NCBI GenBank assembly: GCA_951804985.1
Contig: OX638130.1
Coordinates: forward strand, 86,523,069 to 86,587,068
DNA length: 64,000 nucleotides
Direction of reading: 5' to 3'
Source: Dryomyza anilis
Taxonomy: Eukaryota; Arthropoda; Insecta; Diptera; Dryomyzidae
This document shows positions 57,151 to 64,000 of this stretch, one piece after another. The translations under genes and the position numbers were made by a program. A model generated the notes under the pieces. It saw only the letters and a list, made by a program, of their open reading frames with translations. It had not been told where the DNA came from and searched no databases. The stretch's first letter is position 1; every line of letters begins with the position of its first letter.

Positions 57151-58199
57151 GTGCGGGACTATTATAAGTAAAATTGAGTTAAAAGTTTTTTTAGAAAACT
57201 AGTATTATAAAATAATATTTATCTAAAACAAGTGTCTGAAATTTCGATTGCGGAAAAACGTTATACAGGATGGTCCGCTTTGTAAATATTTTAGGGACTG
57301 ATTCCTTGGTTCATTTCATGAAAAAAATGTTCTAGAGTAAGGGTCTTTTTGGAACACGCAATGATATTTACTTTACAAAAATTGATACAACCGTATTTTT
57401 GCCAGAGCAAAAATATTACATTCATTTTAAAGATAATCGTTCATAGTTTCTAGTAAACTTTTAATATTAGCATTTATGTGGCGCGCTAGGATATTTTTCA
57501 CATCACAGTAAAAAATAAATATTTTATTAGAACTTTTTTTTTATAAAAATACGTTTTTCTCGAAATTTTTATCTATTTTTTTTTTTTAATATTTGAATGT
57601 ATCATAGTCTAATAAATAATTTTTTCATACACTATTTTTATTTCGCACTTACCGTTTATCTTGCGGAGCACTTCTTGTAGTGCTCTCAAAATTCTCAAAT
57701 TACTCAAAATACCATTTTATTATAAAAAAACAATATTTAGTTTTTAAAGAATTTTTTTTTATGTATTTATTACAAAATTTTGATTCAAAATAGTTGTTAG
57801 GCTGTATACAAATCAAAATTTTATTTGTATTTGCTAAATTTGGCGTCATGTGTCATTTAAAATAGCTACTACGTATCATTAAAATAAAATCACAAGAACT
57901 CATTTTGCACAAAAATCTCACTTACGTAAAAACCTATTTTATATATGCAAATATAAAAAATAATTATGTCTACGCTAAGAATTTTAACCTCATATTAAAT
58001 TATGTTAATTTGCCAACAACAAGTTTTTTTTTTAATTTTTTTTTTTAGATTTTTATATATTTTTTTGTATACAATTTTTTATTTATAAATTTAAAATTTG
58101 CGTTTATTTTAAAAATGTTGCTGACACGTACAAGAACAGCTAAATGGCAACAAATCAATTTACAAGAAACGCTAAATAATTAATGATTTTGCAACACAT
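57151..58199. other. AT-rich DNA, nothing recognised
   Basis: No supported feature. Confidence 0.45.
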
Positions 58200-59415
58200 T
58201 TCGCTGTATGTATCTTGCAGATACACATGTATCTGCGCGCTTGTTACGTTACGTTTCGATTCGTTTACAAATTCATTGGAAACTCGATCGCATAAAAAGC
58301 CATTACAAGCAACACAAATCCGCAACACAACACAAACATTTTTGTGTTATAATTGATTGCAAAAATTCTTAGAATAGTTGCTTGGTAGTTGTATTGCAGA
58401 TACATTCAGTCATATTAGATACAAAGATACTTTACGTTTGCATTGTATTCGATTTATTATTATTCACACATGATTTATGCATTATTTTGAAATTGTTTTG
58501 GTAATACATATTAAGTCATTTAAATGATGTTTTTATACTTTACAGAGACTTTTGTATCTGTAACTTCGTACATGATGTATCTGTATCTAGTTTATGACAT
58601 GACAATAATACCATAGTTAATAATTTTAATTTTATGCTTATGTGATTTAAAATTAAGCGCAATGTTTTAAATTTTGATACTGTTTCTTTTAAATTGTACA
58701 GATACTTTTTTATCTGCAACTTGTTATTTGAAATATCTTTATCTATTTTATCTCCTGAGAACAATAGCACTTTAATAAATGCACTTTTCTTCATTCATCG
58801 ATATTTAATTAAGCGCCATGCTTTAAATATTGATTCTGCTGCTTTTAAACTTTACAGATACTTTTGTATCTGCAACTTGACATCTAAGTATCTGTAGCTA
58901 TGGTGGCTTGTGTCATGACAACAATATCACCGTTAATAAATATACTTTTCTGCTTACTTGAGCAAATTGAAGAAAAAATGCTTACTCGTCATGTCAATTA
59001 AATTGACACCAACACATGTGACTTGTTATGAAAACTCTTACAAAAACCAAACATAAACAACAACCTCACCATACATACTACATACCGACTGCAAAAAAAA
59101 AAATTATATATAATATAAAAAAATATGAGCCGGAAAAAATAAGCAAACCAAAAAAAAATAAAACAAAATCTGCTGATTCATAAATTTATAAAGAAAGTAT
59201 CTCATGCTTGTCGCACGTGTATCTATAAGATACACAGTACCAGCAACAATGTATCCTATCAGACTCATTGTTGGCAATCTGTCATTGCCTTGTTTTTCAC
59301 GACAGTTACTTAATTGTCGTATTTTTGCGCGCTAACGCATCACCAAATACGCCAATTATTTATCTATCTGTATCTTTGAGTATTTGTATCTGTAGCTTAA
59401 AGTATTGGGTAGCTG
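58200..59415. promoter_or_regulatory. Dense AGATAC/GTATCT motif cluster, part 2
   Basis: About twenty copies in 1.2 kb, including TGTATCTTGCAGATACACATGTATCTG-like clusters at 58208-58235 (TGTATCTTGCAGATACA is a 17-base near-palindrome), GTGTATCTATAAGATACAC at 59218, and the inverted pair in each unit of the 156-bp array. It shares the motif, but not the surrounding sequence, with 49495-54370. Confidence 0.5.
58540..59000 (+). repeat. 156-bp tandem repeat, three copies
   Basis: TACAGATACTTTTGTATCTG-like blocks at 58541, 58697 and 58853 mark a 156-base period. Each unit also has GCAACTTG, CATGACAATAATA-like and TTAAGCGC.ATG.TTTAAA segments. Diverged between copies except at the AGATAC..GTATCT pair, which is the best-kept part by eye. 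Confidence 0.75.
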
Positions 59416-59844
59416 CTCGCTCGACATTTGTTATTTTCTCGAATATTGTTATGGTTTTTTTTTTGTATTTTTTGCACACGCAGCTTAAATAGCGAATTAT
59501 TTACTACACTTTGATTCAATATTTGTTTTTATTTTTTGTTTCATTTTCTATTCTGCTCTTTTTTTTATTTTGTTATTTTTATTTATTTTTTGTTTCATAA
59601 TGTGCTGCATAAATCAGTGAACCGTAAATTTGTCCTTTGAAATTTATTTTTTGTTTTTTTTTTTGAGATTTAAGTTGAAAATGTGTTGTAGGAATCTGGA
59701 AAATACTCTTTATTTTGGGAGGGGGAGTTCTGTTTATTGAATTTTGTCGTTGGTTCATGCTAATTTGGTGGAAATTTCGGTAAAATCATTGACTTTTTTG
59801 ACACTTTTTTAATAAACCATAAAATTATTAAATAGATTACGTAA
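59416..59844. other. T-rich DNA, nothing recognised
   Basis: No supported feature. Confidence 0.45.
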
Positions 59845-60640
59845 TCTATTTAATAATTTTTCACTAAAAAAATTCAAGTTTTAAATAAAAATTCGATTTT
59901 TCAATAAAAATTCCATTTTTCATTAAAAATTCGATTTTTCACTAAAAAAATTTAATTTTTCACTAATAATTCAATTTTTCACTAAAAAAATTAAATTTTT
60001 CACTAAAAATTTAAATTTCACTAAAAATTCAATTTTTCACTAAAAATTCAATTTTTCACTAAAAATTCAATTTTTCACTAAAAATTCAATTTTTCACTAA
60101 AAATTCAATTTTTCACTAAAAATTCAATTTTTCACTAAAAATTCAATTTTTCACTAAAAATTCAATTTTTCACTAAAAAATTCAAATATTCACTAAAAAT
60201 TCAATTTTTCACTAAAAATTTAATTATTCTCTAAAAGTTAATTTGTTCCTTAAAAATTAATTGTTTCACTAAAAATTCAAATTTTCATTAAAAATTCAAA
60301 TTTTCACAAAAAATTCAATTTTTCACTAAAAATTCAAATTTTCACTAAAAATTCAAATTTTTACTAAAAATTCAAATTTTCACTAAAAATTCAATTTTTC
60401 ACTAAAAAATTCAATTTTTCACTAAAAATTTTAATGTTTCACTAAATTTAAATTTTTCACTAAAAATTATATTTTTCACTGAAAATTCAATTTTAAAAAT
60501 ATTTAAAAAAAATCAAAATTATAATTTGTTCTAAAAATTCTAATTATAAACTGAATTTCACTATAAAATAAAAAAATACAATTTCACAATTTCAATTTTC
60601 ACTATTCAAAATTTATTACTTGGTACTAAAATTTCTCTAT
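59845..60640 (+). repeat. 19-bp minisatellite, locus 3
   Basis: About forty units of CACTAAAAATTCAATTTTT, homogeneous at 60010-60180 and decayed at both edges. Same orientation as loci 1 and 2. Confidence 0.9.
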
Positions 60641-60815
60641 CTAAAAAATTTCTCTCTGAATTAAAATTCTATAAAATTCCTCTTTTAGATATTAAAATGT
60701 TTCTCCTGATTACTGTATGAAAAATATGATTTTATAAATGCGGAAAACAGTTTATTATTAGTTTGACTATTATTATTAGAATATATATAATTGAATATAT
60801 TATATAAATTATTAT
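60641..60815. other. AT-rich DNA
   Basis: No supported feature. Confidence 0.45.
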
Positions 60816-61345
60816 TACACTTTGCCAAAGTCTAGTATTTACACGAAGGCAGCAACAAAAATGCATGTGGTTTGTTTGAGGGTTCGGTTCAGTTCGTCAG
60901 CTGATCGACAAAGTCACGTATGCAACTCGTCGGAATGCAGTATAATTATTTCATTGAGAATCTGTGACTGCAGCCAGCCAGCCAGCCATTGCATTCTTCT
61001 GCCTCCACCCCATGTTTAAGTTGATTTCAATTTTATTATATATTTTTCTTTACAATTTCTTCTTCTTCTTCTTTTTTGTATTTTATTTTTTATTATTAAT
61101 AAAATGTATCTTGTAGGCAAGCGTATGCCTACTATGTACAAATGTTGCTGCTAATCAGTCGAATGCACTAGCAACGAAACGTAGTTCAGTCCGACGTTGA
61201 CTGCTGTTGCCATGTTCTCGCTAACCACAGGCAGCACAACACAACACAGCTGACGTTGCTCGGTATAACTGTCTGTCTGTCGCTGTCGCGCGCCTACAAC
61301 TCAGTTGTCTTCGAACGGTCGAATCAACGGTTGCCATGTGCATTT
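60816..61345 (+). promoter_or_regulatory. Unique GC-richer island with core-promoter-like motifs
   Basis: In the last 150 bases a TATAA (61264), an initiator-type TCAGTT (61301-61306) and TCGAACG (61311-61317) follow in order, then CGAATCAACGG. TCGAACG fits the Drosophila pause-button consensus KCGRWCG, and CGAATCAACGG is like the motif-ten element. The TATA-to-initiator spacing (about 39) is longer than the usual 30-31. Other TCAGTC initiators lie at 61155 and 61187. A plus-strand promoter with a non-coding first exon is plausible but unproven. Confidence 0.35.
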
Positions 61346-61877
61346 AATAAAAATTGTTTTTTTACGAGGTTTTACAATTTATTTACAAAGTTTATTTTTG
61401 TTTTTTTTTTCTTTTTAAATTTGCATTTTTAATTATATTATTTTATTTATTTTTTATTTCTATAATTTGCTCTTCAAATGTCTGTGATTCAGAAATGTTT
61501 AAAATTTCAAAAATACTAAATTCTTGCTTAGCTCTTTTCACCTGAATCGATTTTGTGTTGTTCATCTATCTGTCGGTTGAAATCACGTTTACATCAAAAC
61601 AAATAGTGCTATCTCAATTAAACTCAGTATTTAAATTACTTATAAGCCTACGCTATCTCAGATTGAAAATTGTGTTGATCGGAGAACGAAGGTTCGAAGT
61701 TCGGCCTCTTTTGCATATATACCTCAAACATCAATTTAAAAATTTTACTTTTCCGGATAACACCCCAAAACGCTTCTCAAATTTATCGATATTTGTTTCG
61801 CTATATCAAATATTAAATCGTGCGGACCTCTGTATCATTTGGAACGGGATTTGCAATAATTTCAACTCTATTTTATA
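61346..61877. other. AT-rich DNA, nothing recognised
   Basis: The 107-codon frame at 61555-61878 has no recognisable domain and ends at the hairpin element; I do not call it. Confidence 0.4.
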
Positions 61878-61968
61878 ATCCCCTACAGCACGAATATTGC
61901 TGCAATGCTGCTGCAATGTTGCACCAATATTGCTGCAAGATTGTAGCAATATTCGTGCTATTGGGGAT
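61878..61968. repeat. 91-nt near-perfect hairpin
   Basis: The left arm ATCCCCTACAGCACGAATAT, then TGCTGCAATGCTGCTGCAAT, pairs with the right arm over about 44 bases with roughly eight mismatches and only a few unpaired central bases. The ends ATCCCC..GGGGAT suggest a palindromic miniature transposon; a microRNA-like or hairpin-siRNA precursor is an alternative. Confidence 0.8.
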
Positions 61969-62130
61969 GTAATACAGAAACCAAGCTATATTTTCGGGGT
62001 TCCAGCTCTAAGCAGATCATAATTTTGAATCACGTTCTCGTAATGTTCTCGTAATATAAGTTAATATCGATGTCAATTTCGAATTTCATCTTGAATTTCA
62101 AGTTTCGAACGAACGGTCCACCGTCTCTAC

Positions 62131-62133
<3 letters not shown>

Positions 62134-62207
<74 letters not shown>
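62134..62207. repeat. (TA)n microsatellite, about 74 bp
   Basis: An uninterrupted TA run. The poly-YI frame across it is an artefact. Confidence 0.95.
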
Positions 62208-62210
<3 letters not shown>

Positions 62211-62349
62211 CTACCAGTTAGCTTCTTTATTTTCATTATTGGTTAAATTTAGTTTGTTTGTATTTTAATTTTTATGTTTTACATTATTCATTTTTAATAC
62301 TTTTAAATAGTTTTTTTTTTTTTGTAAATTTATACGACCCCAGACTAAA

Positions 62350-62630
62350 TTTTTGGCAGGGTCGAGAAACATTTTGTCGATATATTTGAAACCGACAAAG
62401 GCGGAGTTTGTATCACAAGCTGTCTGTTTTCTGTCAGTTCTGAAATTATGCCGTCAATCTGCCATTAAAATTCCACAACATTTTACAACCTGCTATACCC
62501 TTCCCAAAATTTTATTTGTGCGTTTGTCGGAAGGTTGCCCGAAATATTCCTGCCAGACATTTTGTCTCGGGGATGTACGAAACGAATTCTTCAAAAAGCA
62601 TCAGGAATTAGAGTGACAGAATTTTCTGAC
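62350..62630 (+). repeat. Dispersed repeat R, copy 3 (partial)
   Basis: CGGAGTTTGTATCACAAGC, TGTTTTCTGTCAG and CCACAACATTTTACAACCTG resemble segments of 51380-51920. The 87-codon frame is not supported as a gene. Confidence 0.45.
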
Positions 62631-62634
62631 TTTT

Positions 62635-62710
62635 GTGGGTTCTGGTTGCACACATTTTTAATAACGTTTCCTATAATCGAAAACGTTCCGATTCCGGTTT
62701 TTTAAGGTCC
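62635..62710 (-). repeat. GGAACCG family fragment
   Basis: Contains ACACATTTTTAATAACG, GTTCCGATTCCGGTTTTTTA and AAGGTCCTTGA, as in inverted copies of the family. Confidence 0.5.
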
Positions 62711-62789
62711 TTGATTCAAAGTATTAAAAATAAAAGTAAATAACAAGAATAGCTGCGAAGAGAGTTCAAAATAAACAACATATAAACGC

Positions 62790-63235
62790 TCATTATTTGG
62801 TATTAAATCATATGAATCGCTATAGTAGAAAACGAGGAATCACATCTTTTACTTGAAATTGCTGTAAATGCTTTGCTCTTTTACCTCCAATTCAAATGGC
62901 TGTAAATCCTTCCTAGAGAGGTCAAACTTTACAATTTTCATCGTTTATGAAATCTCATTATTTGATATAAAAATCATTTGAATCGCTGTAGTAGGAAACG
63001 AGAAATCACATCTTTTACTTGAAATTGCAATAAATGCTTTGCTCTTATAACTCAAATTCAAATGGCTGTAAATCCTAAACGGATCTTCGTGGAAGTGCTA
63101 AAATTTGCACTTTTCATCGTTAATGAAATCTTATTATTTGATATAAAAATCATATGAATCACTGTAGTATGTAGCGAAAAATCTCATCTCTAACATGAAA
63201 TGGATGTAAATGCTTTGCTCTTTTACAATGACTGA
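62790..63235 (+). repeat. About 165-176-bp tandem repeat, 2.6 copies
   Basis: TTATTTGATAT, ATGAATCGCTGTAGTAGGAA, CACATCTTTTACTTGAAATT and AAATGCTTTGCTCTT blocks recur with TTATTTG at 62793, 62958 and 63134. Non-coding. Confidence 0.8.
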
Positions 63236-64000
63236 AATCGGAATCTAATGGAAATGGAACGAAATCGAAATTGTTTTACTCTCATGTTGTACTTAATTTT
63301 TTCAAATTTTTATATTATTTATTTTTATATTATTTTCAATTATTTATTTTTAAATATTTTATACATTTAATTAAATAATATTTTTTAATTTATTGGTATC
63401 CATTTAAAATGTTTACATTTTTGACTTAAGTGTTTTTCATTTTTGCATTTGATTTTCTTATACAAATTTTACTATTAATGTTTAATGTTATTTTTTCATA
63501 GAATTTTTACACTTTTAATTATAATTTTTTTGTTTTCATTTATATTCATTTATCTTTTTATTTTTTATTTTTTTGTCTCTAATTTTATAATTTTTACAAA
63601 CATTTTTTTAATTTGTTTATTTTACTTATATTTTAATTTTTTTTTTCATATTTTTGTATTCTTTTTATTTTTACTAATTTTTATTATTTCTATTTTTAAT
63701 TTAAATTTGTTTCTTTCTACGCTTTTTCTTATTATTATTTTTATTTTTCTTATTATTATTTTTATTTTTTTTTTATTTTTAATTTATTTGATAAATTTTA
63801 GTATTTCTATTTAAAAACCATTCAACCACCCTTCCATAAATAAACGAGTTACTTGATTAGTTTTTTTTTTTTTTTTTTATTTAATTTTTTTTTTATTTAA
63901 TTTTTATTTTATAATTAATTTATTATTTAAATCACTTGAAAGCAATTTCACGACAAACAAAGAAATAAAAACAAAATAAAAACAATTTCTGTGATAGCAA
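63236..64000. other. Extremely T-rich stretch
   Basis: Mostly TTTTTATTTTTATT-type sequence to the window end. The 109-codon F/I/L frame (63485-63814) is a composition artefact. Confidence 0.6.

Noticed and set aside
63485..63814. 109-codon F/I/L-rich frame resembling a membrane protein
   Set aside because: The sequence is almost pure T with scattered A; hydrophobicity is a composition effect.

Overview
The window is AT-rich, intron- and repeat-dominated eukaryotic DNA. It looks like a large fly genome (Diptera, higher Brachycera, plausibly a calyptrate). The reasons are 52- and 59-bp introns in the one gene found, (CAA/TTG)n and (CTGT)n tracts in the gene-like islands, a GTATATATATTCTTGATCAG dispersed repeat that I recognise as typical of fly genomes, and many classes of small DNA transposon. 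The species cannot be named from this sequence. There is no bacterial or viral gene content, and almost all long open frames are by-products of tandem repeats or T-rich DNA.

One complete host gene is readable: a three-exon gene on the minus strand (48437-48856). It encodes a predicted 102-residue mitochondrial inner-membrane protein of the COX7B-like / deltamethrin-resistance prag01 family. Other islands of less AT-rich, apparently non-repetitive DNA (about 5300-6170, 12550-13275, 20321-21240, 35380-35990, 38451-39290, 42169-43260, 48857-49400, 60816-61345) have no convincing exon. They look like regulatory or intronic DNA, or non-coding 5' exons, of one or more large genes.

The rest is a dense layered collection of repeats. 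(a) Non-LTR retrotransposon 3' ends of one family occur three times (1585-2275, 24528-24632, 28532-28940). (b) A tRNA-derived SINE lies at 37571-37882. (c) A Tc1-type transposase remnant with DD34E spacing lies at 40198-40449. (d) There is a hAT-type element with near-perfect 8-bp target duplications (1699-2104) and another element with 26-bp inverted ends (47639-47886). (e) Several small inverted-repeat elements share CTACACYCAGAAAA-like ends (3919, 6176, 13282, 24975, 41943). (f) Foldback elements include a double hairpin (23098-24034), a long hairpin (29608-30080) and a 91-nt near-perfect hairpin (61878-61968). (g) Minisatellites have 15-, 19-, 21-, 25-, 51-, 71-, 156-, 205- and roughly 300-bp periods. 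Several elements sit inside others, which gives a readable insertion order at 1.6-2.3, 21.6-24.1, 47.5-48.1 and 55.4-57.2 kb.

The most unexplained signal is the dense recurrence of the hexamer AGATAC/GTATCT, often as inverted pairs. It occurs across 49.5-54.4 and 58.2-59.4 kb in unique sequence and in two unrelated tandem arrays. A homotypic binding-site cluster, interrupted by later transposon insertions, is a reasonable working hypothesis.
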